Of a stretch of 31,516 bases of DNA, positions 7,231 to 15,255 are shown piece after piece (position 1 is the first letter of the stretch; each line of letters begins with the position of its first letter). The notes beneath the pieces are model-generated. The model saw only the letters and a list, made by a program, of their open reading frames with translations, was not told where the DNA came from and ran no database searches. The position numbers were made by a program, and so were the translations under genes. Source of the stretch: Flavobacterium sp. (GTDB taxonomy: Bacteria; Bacteroidota; Bacteroidia; Flavobacteriales; Flavobacteriaceae). Location of the stretch: the NCBI RefSeq assembly GCF_021151785.1, contig NZ_JAGKWP010000012.1, positions 1-31,516 on the forward strand. The letters are read 5' to 3'.

Positions 7231-9867
7231 TTACTTCACAAAATCAACTGCTTTTTCCAATGCTTCTTTCACGCCCGCTGAATTTTTACCTCCAGCAGTT
7301 GCAAAAAAGGCTTGACCGCCACCGCCACCTTGAATGTATTTTCCAAGTTCGCGTACAACTTGACCTGCATTTAAGCCTTTAGCATCTACTAATTCTTTTG
7401 ACACATAACAAGTCAACATAGGTTTTTCATCATTCACGGTTGCTAAAACCAAGAATAAATTGTCTTTATTTTGACCTAATTCATACGCCAAATCTTTTGC
7501 TCCATTAGCATCTAAATCCACTTGAACAGCTAAAAAATCAACACCATTAATAGTTTGAATTTGAGAAGCCAATTCCCCTTTAAGGTTTTTTGCCTTTTCT
7601 TTTATTAATTGCTCAATTTGTTTTTTCAACTTGGCATTATCCTCTTGTAATGAAGCTACTGATTTTATAACATCTTGAGGGTTTTTCAATACTTCTTTAA
7701 TTTCCGCTAACGTGTTTTCTTGATTTTTATAGAACGCTTTAACAGCATCACCCGTAATCGCTTCAATACGACGAATTCCTGCTGCAACAGCCCCTTCAGA
7801 AATGATTTTGAAATGCCAAATATCCGCGGTATTTTTCACGTGAATTCCACCACAAAGCTCTTTGCTGTCGCCGAATTCAATCATACGAACCGTATCACCA
7901 TATTTTTCTCCAAATAAAGCCATTGCTCCTTTGTTTAAAGCTTCTTGAATTGGAATATTTCTGTACTCTTGTAATTGTAATTGTGCTTCAATTTGCTGAT
8001 TCACAAGAGCTTCCACTTGACGCAATTCTTCATCCAAAACTTTAGAGAAATGAGAAAAATCGAAACGTAAGTAATTTGGATTTACTAACGACCCTTTTTG
8101 TTCTACGTGTGTTCCTAAAATGCTTCTCAAGGCCAAATGCATTAAATGCGTAGCCGAGTGATTTTTAGAAGTTGACGTTCTTAAATCGGTATTTACTTTG
8201 GCTACAAATGCAGCTTCCACATTTTCTGGAAGTTGTTTTGCGAAATGAAGAATTAAGTTATTTTCTTTTTTCGTATCGATAATTTCGATGGTTTCGTTAG
8301 CCGAAACTAAGGTTCCTTTATCACCTACTTGTCCACCACCTTCTGGATAAAAAGGAGTTGCATCTAATACAATTTGATACAAAACACCATCTTTTTTAGA
8401 ATCTACTTTACGAATTCTAGTGATTTTAACGTTGTTTTCCGTTTGGTCATAACCCACGAATGTTTCCACGTTTCCATCAATTAGAACTTTCCAGTCATCA
8501 GTCGTTACTTCTGAAGCCGCACGAGAACGTGCTTTTTGCTTTTGTAATTCGTTTTCGAATTCAGTTTCATTAAATGAATAGCCTTTTTCTTTTAAAATCA
8601 AAGCCGTTAAGTCTTTCGGGAAACCAAAAGTATCGTACAATTCGAATACTTTTTCACCCGAAACTTCTTTTCCTGATGTTTCTGCAACTACTTTATCTAA
8701 TAATTGTAATCCTTGCTCCAAAGTTCTTAAGAAAGACGCTTCTTCTTCGCGAATTACATTAGTAACCAATTGTTGTTGCGATTTAATCTCAGGGAAAAAT
8801 TCACCCATTTGATTCGCCAATACCTCAACTAATTGATTGATGAAAGGTTCTTTGGTTCCTAAAAACGTAAATCCGTAACGAATGGCACGACGTAAAATAC
8901 GACGAATTACATAACCCGCACCTGTGTTCGAAGGCAACTGACCGTCGGCAATAGCAAACGCTACGGCACGCACGTGGTCTACAATTACACGAATGGCAAT
9001 ATTGATTTTATTTTGCTCCTCTGAAATATCTTTAACTTCGTTATTGGTGTATTTTAATCCTGTTATTGCTGAAACTTTAGCAATTAGTGGTGTGAAAACA
9101 TCGGTATCATAATTTGAAGTTACATTTTGCATGGCCATACACAAACGCTCAAATCCCATACCCGTATCCACGTGTTGGGCAGGTAATTTTTCTAACGAAC
9201 CATCTGCTTTACGGTTGAATTCCATAAATACGTTGTTCCAAATTTCCACTACTTGTGGATGATCGGCATTTACTAAATCACGACCAGAAACAGCTGCGCG
9301 CTCCGCATCTGAACGTAAATCGATATGAATTTCCGAACACGGACCACACGGACCTTGGTCGCCCATTTCCCAGAAATTGTCTTTTTTATTTCCTAAGATG
9401 ATACGGTCTTCTGAAACGTATTGTTTCCAAATATCAAACGCTTCTTGGTCAAATGGAACGTTCTCTGCTGGATTTCCTTCAAAAACCGAAACATACAAAC
9501 GGTCTTTATCCAACTTCAACACTTCGGTTAAAAATTCCCAAGCCCAAGCCAAGGCTTCTTTCTTGAAATAATCACCAAACGACCAGTTACCTAACATTTC
9601 AAACATGGTGTGGTGGTACGTATCAAAACCTACATCTTCTAAATCATTATGCTTACCAGAAACACGAAGACATTTTTGCGTGTCGGCGATACGGGCACTT
9701 TTTGGTGTTCCGTTTCCTAAAAAAAATTCTTTGAACTGCGCCATACCCGAATTATTAAACATAAGGGTTGGATCGTCTTTTAAAACGATAGGTGCAGAAG
9801 GAACAATTAAGTGGTCCTTACTTTTAAAAAAATCTAAATACGCTTTACGAATGTCTTGTGACTTCAT
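7231..9867 (-). CDS. alaS: Alanyl-tRNA synthetase
   Basis: Charges tRNA-Ala with alanine (class II synthetase). It has 878 residues, the normal length for bacterial AlaRS. The N-terminal catalytic core opens with the usual IRKAYLDFFKSKDH and APIVLKDDPTLMFNNSGM (motif 1 region) and includes MFEMLGNWSFGDYF (motif 2). The editing domain carries the metal-binding set H570 and H574 (HSATHLM) with C672 and H676 (CGGIH). The C-terminal C-Ala region ends in a glycine-rich GGGGGQAFFATAGG segment and a final helix. Mischarged Ser/Gly should be removed by the editing site, whose residues are all intact. The gene is single, divergent from the M23 peptidase gene, and ends in its own terminator. Confidence 0.98.
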   Translation of the reverse strand: MKSQDIRKAYLDFFKSKDHLIVPSAPIVLKDDPTLMFNNSGMAQFKEFFLGNGTPKSARIADTQKCLRVSGKHNDLEDVGFDTYHHTMFEMLGNWSFGDYFKKEALAWAWEFLTEVLKLDKDRLYVSVFEGNPAENVPFDQEAFDIWKQYVSEDRIILGNKKDNFWEMGDQGPCGPCSEIHIDLRSDAERAAVSGRDLVNADHPQVVEIWNNVFMEFNRKADGSLEKLPAQHVDTGMGFERLCMAMQNVTSNYDTDVFTPLIAKVSAITGLKYTNNEVKDISEEQNKINIAIRVIVDHVRAVAFAIADGQLPSNTGAGYVIRRILRRAIRYGFTFLGTKEPFINQLVEVLANQMGEFFPEIKSQQQLVTNVIREEEASFLRTLEQGLQLLDKVVAETSGKEVSGEKVFELYDTFGFPKDLTALILKEKGYSFNETEFENELQKQKARSRAASEVTTDDWKVLIDGNVETFVGYDQTENNVKITRIRKVDSKKDGVLYQIVLDATPFYPEGGGQVGDKGTLVSANETIEIIDTKKENNLILHFAKQLPENVEAAFVAKVNTDLRTSTSKNHSATHLMHLALRSILGTHVEQKGSLVNPNYLRFDFSHFSKVLDEELRQVEALVNQQIEAQLQLQEYRNIPIQEALNKGAMALFGEKYGDTVRMIEFGDSKELCGGIHVKNTADIWHFKIISEGAVAAGIRRIEAITGDAVKAFYKNQENTLAEIKEVLKNPQDVIKSVASLQEDNAKLKKQIEQLIKEKAKNLKGELASQIQTINGVDFLAVQVDLDANGAKDLAYELGQNKDNLFLVLATVNDEKPMLTCYVSKELVDAKGLNAGQVVRELGKYIQGGGGGQAFFATAGGKNSAGVKEALEKAVDFVK

Positions 9868-9943
9868 GTTTACTTCATTTATTTGTTTACTAGCTTGAAA
9901 AATTCATCCTAGTTTTATGTGATTGATCTACTTTACGTCAAGT

Positions 9944-10022
9944 ATAGCCCTGATGGGAGCGACACCTTGTAGAGCGGACAGCAGGACGACTTGTGAGGAA
10001 TAGACTAAAATATCTGCTCCTA
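9944..10022 (+). ncRNA. Putative flavo-1-like structured RNA
   Basis: In the 234-bp gap between divergent alaS and the M23 peptidase gene, a GC-rich island stands out from AT-rich surroundings. It reads TAGCCCTGATGGGAGCG, then AGAGCGGACAGCAGGAC, then GCTCCTAA. This order of blocks resembles the flavo-1 RNA motif known from Flavobacteria, as I remember it. Possible pairings are CCTG (9949-9952) with CAGG (9982-9985), and GGAGC (9956-9960) with GCTCC (10016-10020); the second encloses the first. The orientation is deduced from the motif. The variable hairpin usually found in the middle seems very short here. Whether it is a free RNA or a leader of the downstream gene is unknown. Confidence 0.55.
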
Positions 10023-10101
10023 ATTTGAAACATTTTTTTAGTTTATCCGTATAATTATTGTTACTTTGTGATAACGAGCACAAAAATAGTAATTTTTAGC
10101 A

Positions 10102-11079
10102 ATGGCGAAGGTAAAATATTATTACGATTCAGAAAAATTAGCGTTCAAAAGAATTATCCCTAAAAAAAGAAAAAAAATAGGTATGGCGCTGTTGTTTTTG
10201 TTATCGTCTGCTTTATTTGGTTTTTTATGTTTTTTTATCTTAGCCAACACCTCGTTCTTTGAAACACCTAAGTCTAAATTACAAGCTAGAGAACTAGAAA
10301 CCATGAAGTTAAACTACAAATTGTTAACCAATAAAGTAGCACTAATGGACGAAGCTTTAACCGCTATTGAAGACCGTGACAATAATTTATATCGGGTATA
10401 TTTTAACAGTTCTCCAATCAATGAAGAAGAGCGCAGAGCTGGATTGGGCGGCGTGAATCGGTATAAAGACTTAGAAGGATTTAACAATAGTGATTTAATT
10501 ATTAATTCCTCTAAAAAAGTAGATGAAATTATGAAGGCTTTAGCTATTCAATCGAACTCACTAGATGATATTACAAAATTAGCGAAGCAAAAGGAAAAAT
10601 TATTAGCTGCCATTCCAGCCATTCAACCAGTTAAAAACGAAGATTTGCGACAAATGGCCTCTGGATTTGGATACCGAAGTGACCCATTTACCAAAATTAG
10701 AAAATTCCACAAAGGCATGGATTTTTCGGCCAAAACGGGCACTCCTATTTATGCAACGGGTGATGGTATAGTTCGAAAAGCAGACGCATCCTTATCCGGT
10801 TACGGCAATCATATTGAAATTACGCATGGATACGGATACATGACCTTATATGCCCATTTAAGTAAATATAAAGTAAAAGCTGGACAGCGTGTAAAACGTG
10901 GAGATATTATTGGTTATGTAGGCAGTACCGGCAGAAGTGAAGCGCCCCATTTGCATTATGAAGTGCATAAAAATGGTGAAATCGTTAATCCATTGAACTT
11001 TTATTATGGTTCGATTTCAGCGAAAGAATATGTATTACTAGCGCAATTAGCGAATCAAGAAAACCAGTCGTTGGATTAA
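10102..11079 (+). CDS. M23-family peptidoglycan endopeptidase, membrane-anchored
   Basis: A 325-residue protein: a basic cytoplasmic N-terminus, one transmembrane helix (about 26-48), a helical periplasmic stretch (about 55-165) likely to form a coiled coil, then a LytM/M23 zinc-peptidase domain (about 185-300). The zinc ligands are visible as H203 and D207 in FHKGMD and H285 in HLHYE, with H283 and H252 (YAHLSKY) as the further active-site histidines. With all ligands present it should be a working endopeptidase that cuts peptidoglycan cross-links during growth or division, rather than a degenerate activator. It follows the putative flavo-1 RNA and lies 107 bp before the MerR/LemA run on the same strand. 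Confidence 0.92.
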   Translation: MAKVKYYYDSEKLAFKRIIPKKRKKIGMALLFLLSSALFGFLCFFILANTSFFETPKSKLQARELETMKLNYKLLTNKVALMDEALTAIEDRDNNLYRVYFNSSPINEEERRAGLGGVNRYKDLEGFNNSDLIINSSKKVDEIMKALAIQSNSLDDITKLAKQKEKLLAAIPAIQPVKNEDLRQMASGFGYRSDPFTKIRKFHKGMDFSAKTGTPIYATGDGIVRKADASLSGYGNHIEITHGYGYMTLYAHLSKYKVKAGQRVKRGDIIGYVGSTGRSEAPHLHYEVHKNGEIVNPLNFYYGSISAKEYVLLAQLANQENQSLD

Positions 11080-11186
11080 TTTGAAGGGCGTCTAAAAGAT
11101 TACGTTAATTTCATTTTTTAGAAATAAAATTGATGTAACATTTAAAAAATAACAAGACTAATAGTAACAAATAGATAAGGCAGAAC

Positions 11187-11516
11187 ATGCAATTGAATTT
11201 ACCAGAAAAAAGATATTACAGTATAGGCGAATTAGCAAAAGCTTTTGATGTCAATGCCTCTTTAATTCGATTTTGGGATAAAGAATTTGATGAAATCAAT
11301 CCGAAAAAGAATGCAAAGGGCGACCGTATGTTTAGACCTGATGATGTGAAAACCTTGCAATTAATTTATCACCTAGTGAAAGAGCGCGGGTTTACACTCG
11401 AAGGTGCCAAAGTACATTTAAAAGAAAACAAAAAGAAGAGTTTAGATAAATTTGAGATTATTGCTAAACTTGAGGGAGTAAAAATGCAATTATTAAATTT
11501 AAAGAAAGAATTATAA
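11187..11516 (+). CDS. MerR-family transcriptional regulator (short)
   Basis: A 109-residue protein with an N-terminal winged helix-turn-helix of the MerR type: YSIGELAKAFDVNASLIRFW (about 11-30) and the wing region RMFRPDDVKTLQLIYHLV, followed by KERGFTLEGAKVHL and a short coiled-coil tail. No cysteine-based metal site or long effector domain follows, so the inducer is unknown. It is the first gene of a tight run: its stop is immediately followed by the ATG of the small membrane protein, then LemA and two TPM proteins. Possible autoregulation of that run is an inference from position. Confidence 0.88.
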   Translation: MQLNLPEKRYYSIGELAKAFDVNASLIRFWDKEFDEINPKKNAKGDRMFRPDDVKTLQLIYHLVKERGFTLEGAKVHLKENKKKSLDKFEIIAKLEGVKMQLLNLKKEL

Positions 11517-11813
11517 ATGAAATTTGACGTGGTAAAAGCCAGCTTTTGGTTAACATTTGCTCTTACCTTAATAGGTGCCATATTAAAGTTGCAGAAATTA
11601 GAATTTTCAGGGATGTTTATGACTTTAGGCATTCTAGCTTTAATCACTTTTATTGTATCCTGCTTACTCGAAGTATATGAATCTAAAACTATTGATGGTA
11701 CCGAAAGATTCATGTGGACCATAGGTTTTGTCTTCCTTTGGTTTATGACCGGTATTTTCTATTTGATTAGCGGAAGAAAACGAATTTTAAAACAAATAAA
11801 TATAAAAAATTAA
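11517..11813 (+). CDS. Small membrane protein, three predicted helices
   Basis: A 98-residue hydrophobic protein not recognised with certainty. Three membrane segments are visible (about 8-24, 30-51 and 66-86), and the C-terminal end WFMTGIFYLISGRKRI is reminiscent of the short phospholipase D N-terminal-like membrane module. The motif YESKTIDGTERFMWTIG lies between the second and third segments. The ATG directly abuts the stop of the MerR gene (no gap), so translation is likely coupled. LemA starts 12 bp downstream. Function unknown; by position it may belong to the same envelope unit. Confidence 0.7.
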   Translation: MKFDVVKASFWLTFALTLIGAILKLQKLEFSGMFMTLGILALITFIVSCLLEVYESKTIDGTERFMWTIGFVFLWFMTGIFYLISGRKRILKQINIKN

Positions 11814-11825
11814 AACAACAGAATT

Positions 11826-12428
11826 ATGAGAAAGTATTTACCGATTGCTATTATTTTAGGTTTATTAGCGATTTTATTTTTTTGGTACATCAGCATTAAA
11901 AATGGGGCTGTACGTGTAAATCAAGAAGTAAGTAAAGAATGGGGTAACGTGGAAACCACTTACCAAAGAAGAAATGATTTAATTGGTAACCTAGTTAAAA
12001 CCGTTCAAGGTTCGGCAGATTTTGAAAAATCAACCTTAGAAGCAGTGATCAAAGCACGTTCCGAGGCTACTTCTGTAAAGATAGATCCCACTAATATGAC
12101 ACCTGAACAATTGGCTCAATTTAACCAAGCTCAAGGTAATTTAAACAGTTCTTTATCGAGATTATTGGTAACTGTAGAACAATATCCTGATTTAAAAGCG
12201 AATCAAAATTTCTTAAAGTTACAAGATGAATTGGCTAGTACAGAAAATCAAATTTTAACTGCTCGTACACGTTTTAATGAATCTGTTCAAAAATACAACA
12301 ACTATATTTTAGTTTTTCCTAATTCTTTATTCTTAGGCAACTACAAAGAGAAACCTTATTTTGATGCTGTTGCTGGTGCCGAGAAACCTGTAGAAGTTAA
12401 TTTTGATTTCAAAAACGACAAAAAGTAA
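11826..12428 (+). CDS. LemA family protein
   Basis: A 200-residue LemA-family protein: an N-terminal transmembrane helix (about 5-24), then the antiparallel helical LemA core with the family signature VNQEVSKEWGNVETTYQRR (about 31-49) and LIGNLVKTVQG, and the second block YPDLKANQNFLKLQDELAS (about 122-140). It ends with ARTRFNESVQKYNNYI and FPNSL. The family is anchored in the inner membrane with the helical bundle facing out; its role is unclear, though it often sits beside TPM-domain or M48 protease genes. Here it overlaps the next TPM gene by one base (TAATG), so translation is coupled. Confidence 0.93.
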   Translation: MRKYLPIAIILGLLAILFFWYISIKNGAVRVNQEVSKEWGNVETTYQRRNDLIGNLVKTVQGSADFEKSTLEAVIKARSEATSVKIDPTNMTPEQLAQFNQAQGNLNSSLSRLLVTVEQYPDLKANQNFLKLQDELASTENQILTARTRFNESVQKYNNYILVFPNSLFLGNYKEKPYFDAVAGAEKPVEVNFDFKNDKK

Positions 12429-12868
12429 TGGTTAAGGCTAAGGATTTTTTGACTCCAACTGAAGAGCAAGAGCTTGTTCAAGCCATTGTAGAAGCTGAAC
12501 AAAACACCTCTGGCGAAATCCGTGTGCATATTGAAGAAAACAGTTCAAAACCTCCACTCGAAAGAGCCAAGGAGGTTTTTTATGAATTGGGCATGGAAGC
12601 TACACAATTGAAAAATGGGGTTTTGTTTTATGTATGTCTTCAAACGAAAAGTTTTGCCCTTTTAGGCGATCAAGGCATTCACGAAAAAGTTGAGGCTGAT
12701 TTTTGGGACAGTACTAAAAATTTAGTTCTATCTCATTTTAAAAACGGAGCGTACAAACAAGGATTAGTGGAAGGCATTCTTAGAGCAGGAGAACGTTTAA
12801 AACAGTATTTCCCCTATGATGCTGCCACCGACACCAATGAATTGTCTAATGAAATATCAAGAAATTAA
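12428..12868 (+). CDS. TPM-domain protein, soluble form
   Basis: A 146-residue protein made of little more than a TPM (TLP18.3/Psb32/MOLO-1) domain: LTPTEEQELVQAIVEAEQNT near the N-terminus, SGEIRVHIEENS (about 29-40), GVLFYVCLQTKSFALLGDQG (about 64-83) and HFKNGAYKQGLVEGILRAGE. No signal peptide or membrane helix is seen, unlike its neighbour, so it is predicted to be cytoplasmic or membrane-associated through partners. The start overlaps the LemA stop by one base, and the next TPM gene starts one base after its stop. Function is unknown; the genomic tie to LemA is a common pattern. Confidence 0.87.
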   Translation: MVKAKDFLTPTEEQELVQAIVEAEQNTSGEIRVHIEENSSKPPLERAKEVFYELGMEATQLKNGVLFYVCLQTKSFALLGDQGIHEKVEADFWDSTKNLVLSHFKNGAYKQGLVEGILRAGERLKQYFPYDAATDTNELSNEISRN

Positions 12869-12869
12869 G

Positions 12870-13658
12870 ATGAAGTTATCCGTTTCAAAATCAATGTTTA
12901 ACGTTGTTTTAGTTCCATTTTTACTGTTCCTTTCAACAACCCTTTCTTTTGGACAATTTACAATACCTAAAAAACCAGATTTTCAGACTTCTGTGTATGA
13001 TTATGCCAAGGTTTTAAGTGCTACTGAAGCAAAACAATTAGAACAGAAACTAATTAATTATGCGGACAGTACTTCTACTCAACTGGTTTTTATTTCTATT
13101 GACGATTTAAAAGGAGAAGACATTGGTTTATTGGCTCCTAAATTGGGACACGAATGGGGCATTGGTCAGTCGAAAGAAGATAATGGCGTTTTGATTTTAC
13201 TTTCGAAGAAAGATCGAAAGATTTGGATTGCACCGGGATATGGCGTAGAAGAAAAACTAACTGCTGGAATTAATGGTGAAATTGTTAGAAATATAATTAT
13301 TCCAGAATTCAAAGCAGGCAACTATTATCAAGGGCTAGACAAAGGTGTTGACGCTATTTTTCAAGTTCTAAAAGGGAAATACAAAGGACAACGCGAAGAA
13401 GAAGGCCCAGGTCTGATACCAATTATCATCATTATTGCATTTATTATTCTCTTTATTTTAATTTCGTCTAAGCACAGAGGTCCAGGCAACCGAGGTGGTT
13501 TTGGTGGCGGTCCTGATTTAGGTGACTTCATCTTATTGAGCCGAATGGGACGTGGTGGTGGATTTGGCGGAGGTTTTGGAGGGGGTTCCTCTGGAGGTTT
13601 TGGTGGCGGCTTTGGCGGCGGCGGCTTCTCAGGAGGAGGTGCTGGCGGAAGTTGGTAA
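12870..13658 (+). CDS. TPM-domain protein, secreted/membrane form with glycine-rich tail
   Basis: A 262-residue YgcG-type protein: a signal peptide (about 1-28, ending LSFGQ), a TPM domain (about 38-175, with VYDYAKVLSATEAKQLEQ, NGVLILLSKKDRKIWIAPGYG, YYQGLDKGVDAIF), a transmembrane helix (about 187-200, LIPIIIIIAFIILFIL), and a long Gly/Phe/Ser tail rich in GGGFGGG units ending in GGSW. I start at the ATG at 12870, one base after the upstream stop. An upstream in-frame ATG would overlap the preceding gene and put a charged stretch before the signal peptide. It is the last gene of the LemA unit, followed by a terminator at 13705-13735. Confidence 0.9.
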   Translation: MKLSVSKSMFNVVLVPFLLFLSTTLSFGQFTIPKKPDFQTSVYDYAKVLSATEAKQLEQKLINYADSTSTQLVFISIDDLKGEDIGLLAPKLGHEWGIGQSKEDNGVLILLSKKDRKIWIAPGYGVEEKLTAGINGEIVRNIIIPEFKAGNYYQGLDKGVDAIFQVLKGKYKGQREEEGPGLIPIIIIIAFIILFILISSKHRGPGNRGGFGGGPDLGDFILLSRMGRGGGFGGGFGGGSSGGFGGGFGGGGFSGGGAGGSW

Positions 13659-13704
13659 TCTTTCTTTTACACTTGATGGCAACATCCCTTTACTGTATAA
13701 ATTT

Positions 13705-13735
13705 AAAAAGGTTTCCAAAAATGGAAGCCTTTTTT
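13705..13735 (+). terminator. Rho-independent terminator of the MerR-LemA-TPM unit
   Basis: AAAAGGTTTCC (left) pairs with GGAAGCCTTTT (right, one G-T pair) around an AAAAAT loop, and a T-run follows. Confidence 0.85.
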
Positions 13736-14111
13736 ATTGGTGTGATTATATAATTCGTTATTACGCTACGGAGTTTATTATTTTTTACATGGATTTTATC
13801 TTTCTTCTACAACATGTATTCATTTATTATTAATACTATATCAATGCTGTATTTTTACCGAAATGATTTTACACCAAATTGGCATGAATATTCTAATAAA
13901 TTAGAAGAAAAATAATAAATTACCTATATTTTTTTTAGAACCAATAACTAAATTAATTGTATATCTTACACTATCAAAAATAAAATATTTTTTCTTACAT
14001 TTTTTATATATTTGTTCGTTAAACGCTAGTCTTCTTTCATAATCTAATGTTTTCCTATATTTTACAAACAAAAGAGTAAACAAGTTTTAACACATTTATA
14101 TCCATACAAAA
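13736..14111. other. AT-rich stretch with no confident gene
   Basis: About 375 bp between the LemA-unit terminator and the exported hypothetical gene. It is very AT-rich, with no terminator or RNA-like island. It holds a 33-codon ATG frame (13814-13915, +) whose last part reads like real protein (RNDFTPNWHEYSNKLEEK), and a low-complexity 60-codon frame on the minus strand (13901-14083) that looks spurious. A -7-like TATATTTG is at 14007-14014 (+) without a matching upstream TTG. It may be decayed coding sequence. Confidence 0.5.
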
Positions 14112-15032
14112 ATGATTCTATTTAATGAAAAGTTGAAAAAAAAAATTTTTTTTATCCTATTACTTTTTCCAACACTTATTAACTCTCAAATAATAGGCTC
14201 TAGAAAATTAAATGAAATTAATTTATTATTTTTAAAAGTTGATTTTTCCGCGAAATATACCAAAGCTGAAATTACATATCGAAATGGCACCAAAGAAATT
14301 GGATACATTTATGGTTTCATCCAAAATAAAGCTTTAAGTTTCAATTTTAAAAATGCATTTTCATCGAATCCCATTGATGCTTTGAATTTATCTGACAAAT
14401 CATTTAGTTTTAAAAAAGAACTAGCTCAAAAAGAAATCAATCTAACTAGTGATGAAATCATTGAAGTAAAAATTATTGAAGACGGGGTTAATTTCGGTCA
14501 TTACAAACTTATGGATTTAGCAACTGTAAATTCAGACGGAACGATAAAAGATTTGAAAAAGAAAGCCTGGTTACCATTCTATTCACAAGATATCATCAAT
14601 GTTTTCTCCTATGACATATATGAAGAAACAGAAGGGGCAAACGGTAATCCATCTGGTCATTTTGAAAAAGCTGCAACTATGATTTATTTGAATAATCCTA
14701 AAGATAATTTTGCTATAAATGTCATGGATTATAATTTTACTGATATTTTTAGCAAGACAAAGTTACTTAAAAAATGGTCAGGAGGTTTAATTGAAGTTTT
14801 CAAAAACTGCCCCGAATTTGTAAAACAAAATGTAATTGAAAAAAATATTTGGAACTTTGATTCGAACTATTTCGATATTGAAGAACTAGAAAAAACAAGA
14901 AAGAAAGAGATTAAGAGTAACAAAACAATCAAAAATGATGAAAAAAACATATTGTTAAATAATTTAGATTCTGAAATTCAAATTACTCCTTATTTAAGAA
15001 TGATAGCAGATTACAAAAAGATGTGTCATTAA
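14112..15032 (+). CDS. Exported protein of unknown function
   Basis: A 306-residue protein I do not recognise. It has a positively charged N-terminus and hydrophobic core (about 8-25, KKKIFFILLLFPTLINSQ), consistent with a signal peptide cleaved near Ser25/Gln26. The mature part starts with alternating strands (YTKAEITYRNGTKEIGYIYG), as in small beta-rich periplasmic or surface proteins, and ends in a Lys/Glu-rich helix with KKMCH at the terminus. No sorting domain, lipobox or enzyme motif is seen. The gene is visibly more AT-rich than its neighbours and sits alone between an empty AT-rich stretch and a structured intergenic region, so lineage-specific or acquired origin is plausible. Confidence 0.7.
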   Translation: MILFNEKLKKKIFFILLLFPTLINSQIIGSRKLNEINLLFLKVDFSAKYTKAEITYRNGTKEIGYIYGFIQNKALSFNFKNAFSSNPIDALNLSDKSFSFKKELAQKEINLTSDEIIEVKIIEDGVNFGHYKLMDLATVNSDGTIKDLKKKAWLPFYSQDIINVFSYDIYEETEGANGNPSGHFEKAATMIYLNNPKDNFAINVMDYNFTDIFSKTKLLKKWSGGLIEVFKNCPEFVKQNVIEKNIWNFDSNYFDIEELEKTRKKEIKSNKTIKNDEKNILLNNLDSEIQITPYLRMIADYKKMCH

Positions 15033-15108
15033 TTTTTTTGGACATATTGTTTATTCGCTTTCAAATGGGTTTAATCTATTCCTATAAGTTGAATCATCTA
15101 GAATAAAC

Positions 15109-15176
15109 TAACACAACACACAAAACTTGATGAAAGAACAAATTTCATCAGGTGGCGTTTATCAAGTCATCCGTTA
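15109..15176. repeat. Nested inverted repeats in the gap after the exported gene
   Basis: TGATGAAA (15128-15135) / TTTCATCA (15143-15150) forms a hairpin of 8 bp (10 bp counting a T-G and a C-G pair) with a 7-base loop. The overlapping ACTTGAT (15125-15131) can instead pair with ATCAAGT (15161-15167), flanked by TAAC (15109-15112) and GTTA (15173-15176). The two folds exclude each other. No T-run follows, so it is not an ordinary terminator. Confidence 0.45.
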
Positions 15177-15222
15177 TTAGGCATTACATCTAGTACTAAA
15201 TAAAAATTAAAAATAGGAACAT

Positions 15223-15254
15223 AAAAAAGGGTTTTCTTAAGAAAACCCTTTTTT
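15223..15254. terminator. Bidirectional rho-independent terminator
   Basis: A perfect 32-bp palindrome: A-run, GGGTTTTCTTAAGAAAACCC, T-run. It can end the exported hypothetical gene (+) and the beta-barrel receptor gene (-), whose stop codon begins two bases further on. Confidence 0.88.
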
Positions 15255-15255
15255 A

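Noticed and set aside
11369..11722. 117-codon minus-strand frame across the MerR and membrane protein genes.
   Set aside because: Both plus-strand genes are well supported and abut exactly; the antisense frame has no family features.
12816..12869. Upstream ATG for the second TPM protein.
   Set aside because: It overlaps the preceding gene by 53 bases and would put a polar segment in front of a clear signal peptide; the ATG at 12870 is one base after the upstream stop.
13901..14083. A 60-codon frame on the minus strand before the exported gene.
   Set aside because: Low-complexity Lys/Phe/Ile-rich product with a poly-Phe end, in very AT-rich DNA, with no start context or homology I recognise.
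15106..15180. Integron attC-like recombination site (outer TAAC/GTTA, internal inverted arms, about 70 bp).
   Set aside because: The right end reads GTTATTAGGC and does not fit GTTRRRY, the arm spacing is uneven (12 versus 5 bases), and there is no integrase or cassette array nearby. Kept only as an inverted-repeat observation.
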